Source: Acinetobacter ihumii
GTDB lineage: Bacteria > Pseudomonadota > Gammaproteobacteria > Pseudomonadales > Moraxellaceae
Length of the DNA stretch: 64,000 bases
Assembly: GCF_900625095.1 (NCBI RefSeq)
Contig: NZ_LR130760.1
Location: 862,417-926,416, forward strand
Direction: 5' to 3'
In this document: piece after piece, positions 36,096 to 45,317 of the stretch
Layout: the number at the start of each line of letters is the position of its first letter
How positions within the stretch are numbered: the first letter of the stretch is position 1
Translations under genes and position numbers: made by a program
The notes under the pieces: generated by a model
Seen by the model: only the letters and a program-made list of their open reading frames with translations
What the model was told of the DNA's origin: nothing
Databases searched by the model: none

Positions 36096-38057
36096 TTATT
36101 CTCCTCGTGCAAAAAGTTTATCGAGTTGATTTAAGGGAAATGCACGCCATGTTGGACGACCATGATTACATTGGCTGGCAAATTCAGTTTGTTCCATTTG
36201 TCGAAGCAAGGCATTCATTTCTGAAAGGCTGAGCATTCGATGTGCACGAACAGCTCCATGGCACGCCATGCCTGCTAATATTGCATCGCGCTTTTGCAAT
36301 AATGCTTGTGCTTCATCGAGAGGATCCAGATCATGTAACAATTCTGGTATCAGTTTTTCAAAATCAGCTTTTTGCAAAATAGCAGGGACACCGCGTACAA
36401 TGACTTGATCATCACCATATTGGTCAATTTCAAGTCCTAAACGCGCAAGTTGCGATTTTAAATCTTCAATGCGCGTTGCCTGCATACGGCTAATCGAAAT
36501 AATTTTCGGAATAAGTAGTTGTTGAGATGTCCAAAATTCAGGTTTATCCCACGCACTTTTCATTTGTTGTAACAGAATCCGCTCGTGCGCAGCATGCATA
36601 TCAACAATAATCAAACCTTCAGTATTTTGTGCCAGAATATAAATTCCATGCAATTGTGCTATGGCAATGCCTAATGGAAATTCATCTACAGAATGTGCAA
36701 TATCAGCTGGCTGATCCTGTTTGGGAACACTGTCTTCGCGTAAAGGCGATAGATAATTTTTTAGTGCATTATTGAGTTGGCTTGAACCGTTATACTGGCT
36801 TTGCGGCGCATATTGTACGCTTTGTGGTCGGCTTGAATTGAAGTCGGTTAATAAATCAACTGAAAGACTTTCATTGACGACATCAGGTTTTTCATTCGAC
36901 CCAGACAAAGACATTTCTTGCACTGTCTTGTGTAGTGCAAATTGCTCCTGATAACGCGGCTGTACCACAGAACTGAACGAAGTTGACACTTGTTCGTCAC
37001 TTTTCATGGCTTGTGCCAACTCAGTATGCGCTGTTTGAAACTGCGCTAGAGTTTCTTTGGCATAATGACGTACAAATTCATGCACTTCCCGTTGATTCAA
37101 AAAGCGAATTTCATGTTTGGTTGGATGCACATTGACATCAATTTGTTCTGGGTCAACTTCTAAAAATAACAAATAACCGGCATGTTGATGCCCATGCAGA
37201 ATACCATCATAGGCCATACGTAAAGCATGAGAAATGGTTTTGTCTTTGACGATACGCCCATTGACATAGACATATTGTAAATCTGCCTGTGGTCGGGCGT
37301 CTGAAGGATGGCCAAGCCAGCCTGACAAGCGCATATTGATACTTTCAGCGTCGATCCAATACGCATTTTCAGTAAACTGTTGTCCCAATAATTGTTGAAC
37401 ACGCTGAAAACGTAAAGCACCACTGTCTGCAACAGGTAAATTTAAACGGATCTGGTCGTTATGCTCAAGGACAAAGCGAATATCAAAATGAGTTAAAGCC
37501 AAGCGACGAACAATTTCTTCAATGTGCCCAAACTCAGTACCTGGTTTTTTTAAAAATTTACGTCGCGCTGGCACATTAAAGAATAAATCCTGTACACGAA
37601 TATGTGTCCCCTTTTGTGCCGCTACTGCCTGTACTTGTTGATGATCAAAAGCAGTTCCATTGACTTCGACCTGATAACCAATGCCATCTTCACTTTGGCT
37701 ACTCAATAATGTTAAACGTGATACGGCAGCAATTGATGCCAGTGCTTCTCCACGAAAACCTAAACTGATAATGGCCTGTAAATCTTCAGCAGTCTGAATT
37801 TTACTGGTGGCATGACGCATCACTGCAAGGGCTAAATCATCTGGGTGAATACCATGACCATTATCAATGATTTCAATTAAGGTTGCACCGCCTTGTGCAA
37901 CACGAATCATCAGCTCAGTTGCTCCTGCATCAATTGAGTTTTCCAAAAGCTCCTTGACCACAGAAGACGGTCGCTCAATCACTTCACCTGCGGCAATCTG
38001 GTTCGCCAAGGCAGGATTTAATGTATGAATACGGCGTAAACTGATGGAATCATTCAT
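36096..38057 (-). CDS. mutL: DNA mismatch repair protein MutL
   Basis: 653 residues. The GHKL ATPase motifs are [19 protein letters not shown] and [10 protein letters not shown] in the first 110 residues, followed by a variable linker (about 340-450) and a C-terminal dimerisation domain. That domain has the endonuclease-type motif [12 protein letters not shown] starting at Asp486, with Gln where the family motif DQHA(X)2E(X)4E has its last Glu. ACHGAVRAH and CNHGRP resemble the accompanying motifs. The stop overlaps the preferred MiaA region closely; the start overlaps tsaE by 4 bp. Confidence 0.96.
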   Translation of the reverse strand: MNDSISLRRIHTLNPALANQIAAGEVIERPSSVVKELLENSIDAGATELMIRVAQGGATLIEIIDNGHGIHPDDLALAVMRHATSKIQTAEDLQAIISLGFRGEALASIAAVSRLTLLSSQSEDGIGYQVEVNGTAFDHQQVQAVAAQKGTHIRVQDLFFNVPARRKFLKKPGTEFGHIEEIVRRLALTHFDIRFVLEHNDQIRLNLPVADSGALRFQRVQQLLGQQFTENAYWIDAESINMRLSGWLGHPSDARPQADLQYVYVNGRIVKDKTISHALRMAYDGILHGHQHAGYLLFLEVDPEQIDVNVHPTKHEIRFLNQREVHEFVRHYAKETLAQFQTAHTELAQAMKSDEQVSTSFSSVVQPRYQEQFALHKTVQEMSLSGSNEKPDVVNESLSVDLLTDFNSSRPQSVQYAPQSQYNGSSQLNNALKNYLSPLREDSVPKQDQPADIAHSVDEFPLGIAIAQLHGIYILAQNTEGLIIVDMHAAHERILLQQMKSAWDKPEFWTSQQLLIPKIISISRMQATRIEDLKSQLARLGLEIDQYGDDQVIVRGVPAILQKADFEKLIPELLHDLDPLDEAQALLQKRDAILAGMACHGAVRAHRMLSLSEMNALLRQMEQTEFASQCNHGRPTWRAFPLNQLDKLFARGE

Positions 38058-38527
38058 GATGAAAATTGTTCCTGTAAAATCTCATAAGTATTTTTATCAT
38101 TGAAAGACAGTGTCAACACTCTTTGCAAATCATCCTGAGATTTTTCAATTTGAATCACATAATCTGCCGCTGGAATTTCATCGCCACCTTTAGACGGCCA
38201 CTCGAACAAAAATAAAGCATTTGGCACATCCAGATAGTCACGAATTCCCATTAACTCAAGTTCATATGGATCATTTAAACGATACAAATCAAAATGAAAA
38301 ATTTCCATCTGATTAATTTTATATGGTTCAACCAAAGTATAAGTCGGACTTTTGACAGCACCTTGATGCCCAAATTGCTGCAATAAATAACGCGTAAAGG
38401 TGGTTTTACCCGCTCCCAAATCACCGATTAAATAAATCACACCAGACTGCACACATTTCGCCAGATTTTGTGCAACACGTTGAGTATCATCTTCACTATT
38501 TAACTGTATGGATAAGGAATATTGCAT
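38054..38527 (-). CDS. tsaE: tRNA threonylcarbamoyladenosine biosynthesis ATPase TsaE
   Basis: An ATPase of the TsaBDE complex for t6A37. The P-loop YLIGDLGAGKTTFTRYLL and the SPTYTLVEPY and FHFDLYRL segments are characteristic. I chose ATG 38527 (157 residues, the family size) over an upstream start at 38593 that adds 22 residues without homology-like features. It is coupled to mutL by a 4-bp overlap. Confidence 0.94.
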   Translation of the reverse strand: MQYSLSIQLNSEDDTQRVAQNLAKCVQSGVIYLIGDLGAGKTTFTRYLLQQFGHQGAVKSPTYTLVEPYKINQMEIFHFDLYRLNDPYELELMGIRDYLDVPNALFLFEWPSKGGDEIPAADYVIQIEKSQDDLQRVLTLSFNDKNTYEILQEQFSS

Positions 38528-38663
38528 AGCACACACGACATGAATCGAAGAACGGAATATGATAACATTTTCGGGCTTTAAAACCCATGCCATTGCTTAA
38601 AGCTGTTGAGTTTCCACGTCATGCTTCTTTATCTTTCACTGTTAATGCCAATAATTAGCGCCA

Positions 38664-39575
38664 ATGATCAAAACTGATTTTATTCCCCCGATGATAAAAG
38701 GAGTAAGTGCCAGTAAGGCCTTTTTGCCTGCTCACAGAGATCCAGTGGTGACAACGATATTTAAATATGTTTGCCAACAGTTTGCCCATATTTCAGTGCA
38801 TGAATGGCAACAACGCTTTGCAGATGGTTTAGTTTATGATGCAAGCGGACAAATACTGAATGTTCATAGCCCCTATCAGGCAAATACTCATATTTTTTAT
38901 TATCGTTTTTTAGCACACGAACAGCCTGTCCCTTTTCAACATCATATTTTATTTGAAAATGATGCATTGCTGGTTGTGGATAAACCACATTTTTTGACTA
39001 TAAGCCCTACAGGACAATATGTTCAGGAAACATTGCTGGTGCGCTTAAAGAATCAAACGGGAATTGAGGAACTCAGTCCAATTCATCGTTTGGATCGGGA
39101 AACCGCAGGAATTATATTATTGAGTAAAAAAACTCAAGTACGACATGCGTATCAACAGCTTTTTGCCAACCGCCAAGTACAAAAAACTTATCATGCAATT
39201 GCAGCTTATCGTTCTGAATTAAGTTTTCCCCGAACATTAAATTTATGCATGCAAAAAGGGCAGCCCTTTTACACTATGCAAATTGATGCGCACGGTGAAC
39301 CGAATAGCGAGACTTATATTGAATGTCTGGAACATAACCAGTTCTGGGCAAAATATCGGCTTAAACCCGTTACAGGTAAGCAACATCAATTACGGGTTCA
39401 TCTGAATTATTTAGGTGTTCCAATCAAAAATGATCCGTTTTACCCGACGGTTTTACATAAAAAGCACGACGATTTTTCTGCCCCCTTACAACTGTTAGCC
39501 AAACACATTGAATTTATAGATCCCATCAGCCATGAAAAAATTTGTATAGAATCTCAATATAATCTTGATTTGTAA
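38664..39575 (+). CDS. RluA-family pseudouridine synthase
   Basis: 303 residues. The catalytic motif HRLDRETAGIILLSKK holds the active-site Asp near residue 141, and the C-terminal KPVTGKQHQLRVHLNYLG block is typical of RluA enzymes. There is no N-terminal S4 domain. The RNA target (rRNA or tRNA position) cannot be assigned. It is divergent from tsaE. Confidence 0.9.
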   Translation: MIKTDFIPPMIKGVSASKAFLPAHRDPVVTTIFKYVCQQFAHISVHEWQQRFADGLVYDASGQILNVHSPYQANTHIFYYRFLAHEQPVPFQHHILFENDALLVVDKPHFLTISPTGQYVQETLLVRLKNQTGIEELSPIHRLDRETAGIILLSKKTQVRHAYQQLFANRQVQKTYHAIAAYRSELSFPRTLNLCMQKGQPFYTMQIDAHGEPNSETYIECLEHNQFWAKYRLKPVTGKQHQLRVHLNYLGVPIKNDPFYPTVLHKKHDDFSAPLQLLAKHIEFIDPISHEKICIESQYNLDL

Positions 39576-39684
39576 CCTCAATGTAATGACAAATGCGCTA
39601 TTTTTTATATGCAAAATATTGAAATTACAATTTCTTGGTTTAAAATGAATTTTTAAAAATTAAAATATTAATTGGTTAATATTC

Positions 39685-39993
39685 ATGCGAAAAACTGAAG
39701 TCTATCAAGTTCGTCTTGACTCGCAAGAAAAAAAACAGGCTTTTGCTGTTTTTAAACAATTGGGGATTACGCCTGCGCAAGCGGTTCGTCTTTTCTTTAA
39801 ACAAGTGGTGTTGACCAAGTCCATTCCATTTGCCATTGAGAACCAGAGCATCAATATGGAACAATTGCTTAAACTCAGAAAAATGAAATCATCGACGACT
39901 CAGCCCAACCATAACGGCACCGAAAATGAACTTGATGATGATGCATTTTTTGAAGAGTTGAATGCACTGCTAGGGGAAAGTGATCATCTATAA
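39685..39993 (+). CDS. RelB/DinJ-family antitoxin-like protein
   Basis: 102 residues. The N-terminus RKTEVYQVRLDSQEKKQAFAVFKQLGITPAQAVRLFFKQV is a ribbon-helix-helix DinJ/RelB DNA-binding domain, visible as the block LGITPAQAVRLFFKQV. The C-terminal half is acidic and disordered-looking. Such proteins normally pair with a RelE/YafQ toxin encoded just downstream; none is present. The next gene, 116 bp away, is a GNAT acetyltransferase with its own ribosome-binding site. It may be an orphan antitoxin or solitary regulator. Confidence 0.72.
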   Translation: MRKTEVYQVRLDSQEKKQAFAVFKQLGITPAQAVRLFFKQVVLTKSIPFAIENQSINMEQLLKLRKMKSSTTQPNHNGTENELDDDAFFEELNALLGESDHL

Positions 39994-40109
39994 TTTAAAT
40001 TGATCTATAAGTGCTTATAAATATAAACAAGTTTTAACGTTATTGTTTTCATTTTTTCGTTATGCTCTCCATGTTTAGGATAATCAATATAAATATATGG
40101 AGAAGTTAA

Positions 40110-40553
40110 ATGATTGTACGTCGGGCAACATTAGAAGATTTAAATCAGCTTGCCGTGTTATTTGATGAATACCGTCAATTTTATGGAGCTTCCTCCAATC
40201 TTAAACAATCTTATGATTTTCTTAAACAACGTTTTGAAAACAAACAAAGTGTCATTTTTATCCATGTCAAAGATGATGTATTTACAGGTTTCGTGCTGCT
40301 GTATTTAGGCTTTTCATCTGTAGCTTGTGCCAACTATTATATTTTAGACGATGTTTATGTAACTCCAATCTATCGACGTCAAGGTTCAGCTCGACAACTG
40401 ATTGATACCGCTATTCTCTTTGCTCGTCATGAAAATGCGCTCAGAATTAGCTTAGAAACCCAAAGAACCAACATTGAATCACATCGCTTATATGAATCTA
40501 TGGGCTTTATCAGAGATGATGAATTTAGTACATATCACTGTTTTTTGAAATAG
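40110..40553 (+). CDS. GNAT family N-acetyltransferase
   Basis: A 147-residue single-domain acetyltransferase. The acetyl-CoA-binding motif A is YYILDDVYVTPIYRRQGSARQLI (key residues R-R-Q-G-S-A), with LYESMGF as motif B. GGAG lies 7 bp before the ATG. The substrate is unknown. Although it follows an antitoxin-like gene, the sequence has no obvious TacT-type features and the antitoxin is not of the RHH class usually paired with such toxins. Confidence 0.85.
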   Translation: MIVRRATLEDLNQLAVLFDEYRQFYGASSNLKQSYDFLKQRFENKQSVIFIHVKDDVFTGFVLLYLGFSSVACANYYILDDVYVTPIYRRQGSARQLIDTAILFARHENALRISLETQRTNIESHRLYESMGFIRDDEFSTYHCFLK

Positions 40554-40638
40554 ATTTTTTAACTGAGTTTTTAAGCCAATATTCCAAACAAGTTGGCTAA
40601 AATTATGTTGAAATCAATGATGTTCAACACTTTTTGAC

Positions 40639-41349
40639 TTATGAATTGCCACCTTGTTGCGCCGCCATCACTTGTTGCGGATCAAGATAAATCCACTCTC
40701 CTTGTTCAAGCTCTGGTAAATCCAGCAAACCGATACGCTGACGATGCAAACTTTCCACTTTGTTGCCGACCGCAGCCAGCATACGCTTAACCTGATGATA
40801 AACCCCTTGATGAATGGTCATACTGAGTTGATGTTCATTTAAAAGTTGAACTTCGGTAGCAACGAATATGCCTTTTTCGTGATGTAACTCGACACCTTTT
40901 TCTAAAGCAATTAATTGTTGTTCCGAAATGGGATCAACTGTTGTGACATGATAAACCTTGGGCACATGACGTTTAGGATGCGTGAGTCCATGTAAAAACT
41001 GGCCATCGTCTGTCAGTAATAATAATCCTGTCGTGTCCTGATCAAGCCGACCTACCGCAGCCAAGCCACGTTCACGCAGTGTATCTGGAAATAAATGAAA
41101 TACGCTTTGGTGATGTTGAGGTTGATGTGAACATTCAAAGCCTTGCGGCTTATTCAATGCGATATACACTTTTTCACGATAAATATAGTCCTCACCAAAT
41201 ACGGAAAAATGTAAATTTTCGAGATTTACCCGCAATTTCAGATCGGTTTGTAATTCACCTTGAATGCAAATTGCTCCATTTTTAATCAGTTGCTGGCAAT
41301 GTTTACGTGAACCAAAACCTTGTGACTGCAACATTTTTTCCAAGAGCAT
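40639..41349 (-). CDS. rsuA: RsuA-family pseudouridine synthase (16S rRNA Psi516 type)
   Basis: 236 residues. An N-terminal S4 RNA-binding domain (EKMLQSQGFGSRKHCQQLIKNG) precedes a catalytic domain with VGRLDQDTTGLLLLTDDG holding the active-site Asp. The C-terminal KRMLAAVGNKVESLHR is also family-specific. RsuA is the closest E. coli relative by size; RluE/F/B-type targets cannot be excluded. I chose the ATG at 41349, two codons into the longest frame, because AGG lies at proper spacing. Confidence 0.85.
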   Translation of the reverse strand: MLLEKMLQSQGFGSRKHCQQLIKNGAICIQGELQTDLKLRVNLENLHFSVFGEDYIYREKVYIALNKPQGFECSHQPQHHQSVFHLFPDTLRERGLAAVGRLDQDTTGLLLLTDDGQFLHGLTHPKRHVPKVYHVTTVDPISEQQLIALEKGVELHHEKGIFVATEVQLLNEHQLSMTIHQGVYHQVKRMLAAVGNKVESLHRQRIGLLDLPELEQGEWIYLDPQQVMAAQQGGNS

Positions 41350-41655
41350 AACCACATCCTAAATCAGCGATGAGATAGTTTAACTGATTTTCATAAAGCT
41401 TGAGTAGCGACATCACAACTGGAACTACCAAGATTCGCTGTCCCATCCATCATTGGAGCAACTTATTATCCAAAAAACTTAAAGAATACTCTAATCCATT
41501 GAATCAGTTAAATGATTAAGACTATGATCTTTTTAGATGAGTACATAAGAAAATCTATCTCGAATAGTTTGTACTCAAAGAGAAATGATCTTTTTCAACC
41601 ATTGCTAAAATCATTATACAATACACCCTCTCCCTCTTAGATATTTGCCATCATT
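41350..41655. other. Intergenic region before the DUF441 gene
   Basis: About 306 bases between two divergent genes. It holds an 8-bp inverted repeat TGAGTACA / TGTACTCA (41538-41545 and 41570-41577) and two copies of ATGATCTTTTT (about 41524 and 41583) around it. No gene is visible. The repeat could be an operator or nothing. Confidence 0.5.
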
Positions 41656-42105
41656 ATGTCCCAGCTTGATATCAATCTGTTGGTTTTACTCATCCTCTTA
41701 GCCTGCGGGATCTTTAGCCAAAATTCAGCAGTCACGATTGCGGCTGGTGTACTGATTTTGTTTAAACTTACACCACTCAGTCAATATTTCCCTTATTTAC
41801 AAGAACATGGCTTAAATATAGGCGTGATAATCCTCACCATTGGTGTACTTACGCCTATTGCGAGCGGCAAATTAAGTGGCGAAAGTATTCTTAAATCCTT
41901 TCTAAGCTATAAATCAATTTTAGCAATTGCAGTGGGTTTACTGGTTGCATGGCTGGGTGGACGTGGTGTCAAACTCATGAGCAATCAACCTGATGTAGTC
42001 GCAGGCTTATTAATTGGAACAGTTGCTGGTGTCGCTGTGCTAAGAGGCGTTCCCGTAGGACCACTCATTGCTGCTGGAATTTTATCTTTACTGGTTCGCT
42101 ATTAA
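41656..42105 (+). CDS. DUF441 (YeaL-like) membrane protein
   Basis: 149 residues with four hydrophobic segments and the family ending [26 protein letters not shown]. Members are widespread inner-membrane proteins without an established function. The stop is one base from the convergent diguanylate cyclase stop, so there is no room for a terminator between them. Confidence 0.88.
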   Translation: MSQLDINLLVLLILLACGIFSQNSAVTIAAGVLILFKLTPLSQYFPYLQEHGLNIGVIILTIGVLTPIASGKLSGESILKSFLSYKSILAIAVGLLVAWLGGRGVKLMSNQPDVVAGLLIGTVAGVAVLRGVPVGPLIAAGILSLLVRY

Positions 42106-42106
42106 T

Positions 42107-43135
42107 TTAGAGAAAATTTAACTTGTTTGAAATCTTATCTTGCTTCTTTAGTCTTTTAGATAAGTACATTTGTTGATCCGCAAATTCTAAAAGTTCTTCA
42201 ACAGAACGTGCATCGGTAGGATAAATTGCAATGCCTGTACTACAGCGAATATTGAGATTTTTATCCTCAAAGATAAATTTTGGTTTACAAATCTGCTCAA
42301 TCCGCTTTAAAACCTGTGTACTTAAATCGGGATTTTTTAACTGAGTTAAAATAATCGCAAATTCATCTCCCCCGATACGGGCAATATGATCCTGCGAACG
42401 AATGACTAATTTCAATCGTTTTGCAAACTCTTTTAGCACAGCATCCCCGACACGATGCCCATATTGATCATTAATTGGTTTCAATTCATCCATATCAATA
42501 ATAAATAAAGCAAAAGAATGTTGATCAGACTGTGCTTTTGCTAAGCATTGCCTAAAACGATCTAGAAATTGACTACGGTTGGACAGTTCAGTCAGAACAT
42601 CCTGTGTTGCCATCCGATACAGTTCTTGTGTGCCAAAACGTGTGGCATGATACATGGCAGCAGCAATCAATTCAGACATGAGTTCAAGTAGTTGTAAGTC
42701 ACCCGATTGATATGCTTCTACGCGTTTTGAATAAATTTTTAAAACGCCCATGGGTTCATCACAATGAATAAGTGGCACGACTGCCATTGATCGCAGCCCT
42801 ACATAACGACAAGCTTCACGGTCAACTCGCGCATCATCTTCAGTATCGGAACTATATAAAATTTCTTTTTTTTCAATACATAAACCAGATAGGCTATTTT
42901 TAATTTTGATACGATGCCCCAGTAAATTTGAGGCACTGCCAGCCACTGAGTGCACCACCATTTCATCTGCTTCTAGCAGTTCAATAATTGCTCCATCTGC
43001 CCCAATGATGGTCTGTGCCTGCTGAGTGACCATCATCATCACTGCATTTAAGTCCAAACCTAATTTTGCAATGGCGGTCTGTGTCTTGATGACTAAAAGT
43101 AGCTGTTCAACTGTGGGTTGACCTTGACCTGACAT
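42107..43135 (-). CDS. GAF-domain diguanylate cyclase
   Basis: 342 residues. The N-terminal GAF sensor domain spans about residues 20-160 (ADGAIIELLEADEMVVHSVAG onward) and a GGDEF domain about 175-335. The active-site RIGGDEFAIIL is intact and DMDELKPINDQYGHRVGD supplies the metal and nucleotide site, so it should make c-di-GMP. An inhibitory RxxD site is not obvious. The signal sensed by the GAF domain is unknown. No membrane segment: a cytoplasmic enzyme. Confidence 0.93.
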   Translation of the reverse strand: MSGQGQPTVEQLLLVIKTQTAIAKLGLDLNAVMMMVTQQAQTIIGADGAIIELLEADEMVVHSVAGSASNLLGHRIKIKNSLSGLCIEKKEILYSSDTEDDARVDREACRYVGLRSMAVVPLIHCDEPMGVLKIYSKRVEAYQSGDLQLLELMSELIAAAMYHATRFGTQELYRMATQDVLTELSNRSQFLDRFRQCLAKAQSDQHSFALFIIDMDELKPINDQYGHRVGDAVLKEFAKRLKLVIRSQDHIARIGGDEFAIILTQLKNPDLSTQVLKRIEQICKPKFIFEDKNLNIRCSTGIAIYPTDARSVEELLEFADQQMYLSKRLKKQDKISNKLNFL

Positions 43136-43273
43136 GTTGACCCCTGAGCTTTGTTTTAATTGATTGTAAAAATTTTAGCTTTTGAATTTAGTCGTGAAAG
43201 TATGTTTCTAATTTTACGTCTTCTAAAAATAAATGCATAGCAAAGAATGAAATACATAGTCACGCAAATATTT

Positions 43274-43324
43274 GCTGAACTGATTCAGCTCAAACTCAGC
43301 TGATCGGGAAAGATCAGCTTGAGT
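43274..43324. other. Two adjacent hairpins downstream of metR
   Basis: GCTGAA-CTGA-TTCAGC (43274-43289) is followed by ACTCAGCTGATC-GGGAAA-GATCAGCTTGAGT (43294-43324, one bulge). They lie after the metR stop, but no U-run follows on the minus strand, so termination there would have to be non-canonical. Confidence 0.5.
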
Positions 43325-43339
43325 AATCATCCGATCCAG

Positions 43340-44260
43340 TTAAGCGGTATAAAAATTGGTTCGTTTTTGAGAAAATTTTTCGAGCTGTTTTAAAAAGCCT
43401 TCAAAATAGCTTTTTTCCTTTTCCTCTGTTCGATAGCCTGCATATAAAGTACGACGTAATCCATGGGCTGACACACAATCCAGACGGCGGCTGGTCACCC
43501 AACCCTTTTGCTCATATTCGTTAACCACCCAATCAGGTAAAGCCGAGATCCCTCGACCGCTTGCCACCAGTTGTATCAACATTTGAGTTAAATCAGTAGT
43601 TCGTATTTCTTTGGGCTGTATATTTGCAGGAATAAATAAATGCGCCATGATATCCAGACGATGCTTATCGACTGGATAGGTAATCAAGGTCTGTTCTGAC
43701 AAATCCTGAACGGTAATTGTTTCAGCGCGAACCAACGGATGTGTATTTGAAAGCACCAAACGCGACTCATATTCAAAAATTGGAAAATATTCAATCCCTT
43801 TTAATGCAATCGGATCTGCGGTAATGAGCAGATCAAATTCACCTGTTTGTAAGAGCTCATGTGGATTAGCTTCAAAAGCCGAAGCAAAGTCTAAATCAAC
43901 ATCCGGATATTGTTGGCGATATTGATTCAATAAAGGCATTAACCAGTCAAAACAGCTATGACATTCCGATGAAAAAATAATGCGCCCCGTTTGTCCATGT
44001 ACAATACGAGTGATATCACTTTGTGCAATCTGGATTTGTGGCAAAACATCATCTGCAAGTTTTAATAAGCGTTGTCCTACACTGGAAAAAGTCACTGGAC
44101 GACTGCGTCGATTGACCACTTCTACCCCATACCAATGATCCAGCTCTTTAAGTTGATGCGAAATGGCTGAGGGTGTTAAACACAGATCATTTGCCGCAGC
44201 AACCAGCGAACCATGCTCACGTAAAGCCAATAAAGTTTTAAGATGACGAATTTCAAGCAT
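43340..44260 (-). CDS. metR: LysR-type regulator MetR
   Basis: 306 residues from ATG 44260 (MLEIRHLKTLLALREHGSL). The longer frame to 44359 has no family-like N-terminus. The helix-turn-helix SLVAAANDLCLTPSAISHQLKEL is followed by RPVTFSSVGQRLLKLADDVLPQI, a run characteristic of MetR, which activates methionine genes using homocysteine. A MetR-type palindrome lies 86 bp upstream (44346-44358), supporting the name and suggesting autoregulation. No metE or metF is adjacent. Confidence 0.85.
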   Translation of the reverse strand: MLEIRHLKTLLALREHGSLVAAANDLCLTPSAISHQLKELDHWYGVEVVNRRSRPVTFSSVGQRLLKLADDVLPQIQIAQSDITRIVHGQTGRIIFSSECHSCFDWLMPLLNQYRQQYPDVDLDFASAFEANPHELLQTGEFDLLITADPIALKGIEYFPIFEYESRLVLSNTHPLVRAETITVQDLSEQTLITYPVDKHRLDIMAHLFIPANIQPKEIRTTDLTQMLIQLVASGRGISALPDWVVNEYEQKGWVTSRRLDCVSAHGLRRTLYAGYRTEEKEKSYFEGFLKQLEKFSQKRTNFYTA

Positions 44261-44670
44261 GATCAATATCCAGTAAGATGACTTTAAGGTCTCGTCATTG
44301 CAGATACTGCATACAATGTAAAAAACTAAAGTTACGAGATAAAAGTGAATACTTTTCATCTTAACATAAAATTAATGAGTTTCTTTAATACGTTATTTAT
44401 TTCATTCTTCGATGGATGAAGTAAATCAGGCTAAACTAAAAGCAGATGAAGATAAAATTTGCTGATGATCAACGTCATAGCGAGCAATAAACTTGCATGA
44501 AAACTCATATCTTGTGCTTGGTGTCTACTTGGCGATTTCATCCTAAAGTCATAGACAGGCTTCATGTTAGCCATCAATCTGAATAAAAAAGCAAATAAGC
44601 TTCAGTGTTCACTACTCTAAATCAAATTTGATCTAGAGCATTGATAAAAGAATCATCTTAAAGCATTCGT
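44261..44670. other. Intergenic region between metR and the lipoprotein gene
   Basis: About 410 bases. It contains the MetR-box-like site near metR and a perfect 12-bp palindrome ATCAAATTTGAT at 44621-44632. Otherwise I see no gene or clear terminator. Confidence 0.5.
44346..44358. promoter_or_regulatory. MetR-box-like operator
   Basis: TGAATACTTTTCA fits the MetR consensus TGAA-N5-TTCA exactly. Its position about 86 bp upstream of the metR start codon fits an autoregulatory site. Confidence 0.55.
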
Positions 44671-45108
44671 TTATTGTGCAGTTGTCGTGGTTTGAGTTTG
44701 AGATGGAGTCTGTACCGACAGTAATTGATGACTTGCCACATGGTCTTGCTGATCAAATACGATCTGATATGACAGTTTTTTTCCATCAAAATAAGATTCG
44801 GCAGGTGTGCCAATCACTTCCCACAATCCTGCCGATGCTACATCTGCCAAACCGTGCCAGATCACACGACTGGTTTTATTTAATTTAGAGTAACCCTGTT
44901 GAAAGGTATAAATTTCTACACGCTGACCATCTTTATATTCTGACATCACGGGTGCGCCAAACTCCGCAATGACATGATTTCGTGGGATACCCGTATTAAG
45001 TACAGTCAAATTTTTCTTACTTGGCTGATTACTCGCCATTACCACGGCACAACCAGAACTTGCCAACACACAAACTGCTAACCCCACCACCAGCATATTT
45101 TTTAACAT
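44671..45108 (-). CDS. Putative outer-membrane lipoprotein
   Basis: 145 residues. The signal peptide LVVGLAVCVLASSGC/AVV has a lipobox-like ASSGC with Cys20 as lipid site. The mature part includes IPRNHVIAEFGAPVMSEYKDGQRVEIYTF, reminiscent of the small BamE/SmpA-like fold. I do not recognise a named family. A Thr/Gln-rich tail ends the protein. No functional context: divergent from an MFS pump. Confidence 0.75.
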   Translation of the reverse strand: MLKNMLVVGLAVCVLASSGCAVVMASNQPSKKNLTVLNTGIPRNHVIAEFGAPVMSEYKDGQRVEIYTFQQGYSKLNKTSRVIWHGLADVASAGLWEVIGTPAESYFDGKKLSYQIVFDQQDHVASHQLLSVQTPSQTQTTTTAQ

Positions 45109-45317
45109 CTTAAATACTCATTATTTTGATCAATTCCCCAACCGCATTATTTCCAGCAAATGCAGCAGCTAAATATATTATAAGTAAAGTTTTTTTCAAT
45201 GATTATTTAAAATAAACTTCAACAAAAACTTAACCAATTCCAAGTAAATTGCTAAACTTTTAGGCGCAATTTCCACTATAATAATTAAGGATATTTCTCT
45301 CCCTATTTAAAATTTTT

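Noticed and set aside
40573..40600. AGCCAA / TTGGCT pair after the GNAT gene as a terminator
   Set aside because: Only six base pairs with no T-run; too weak to list.
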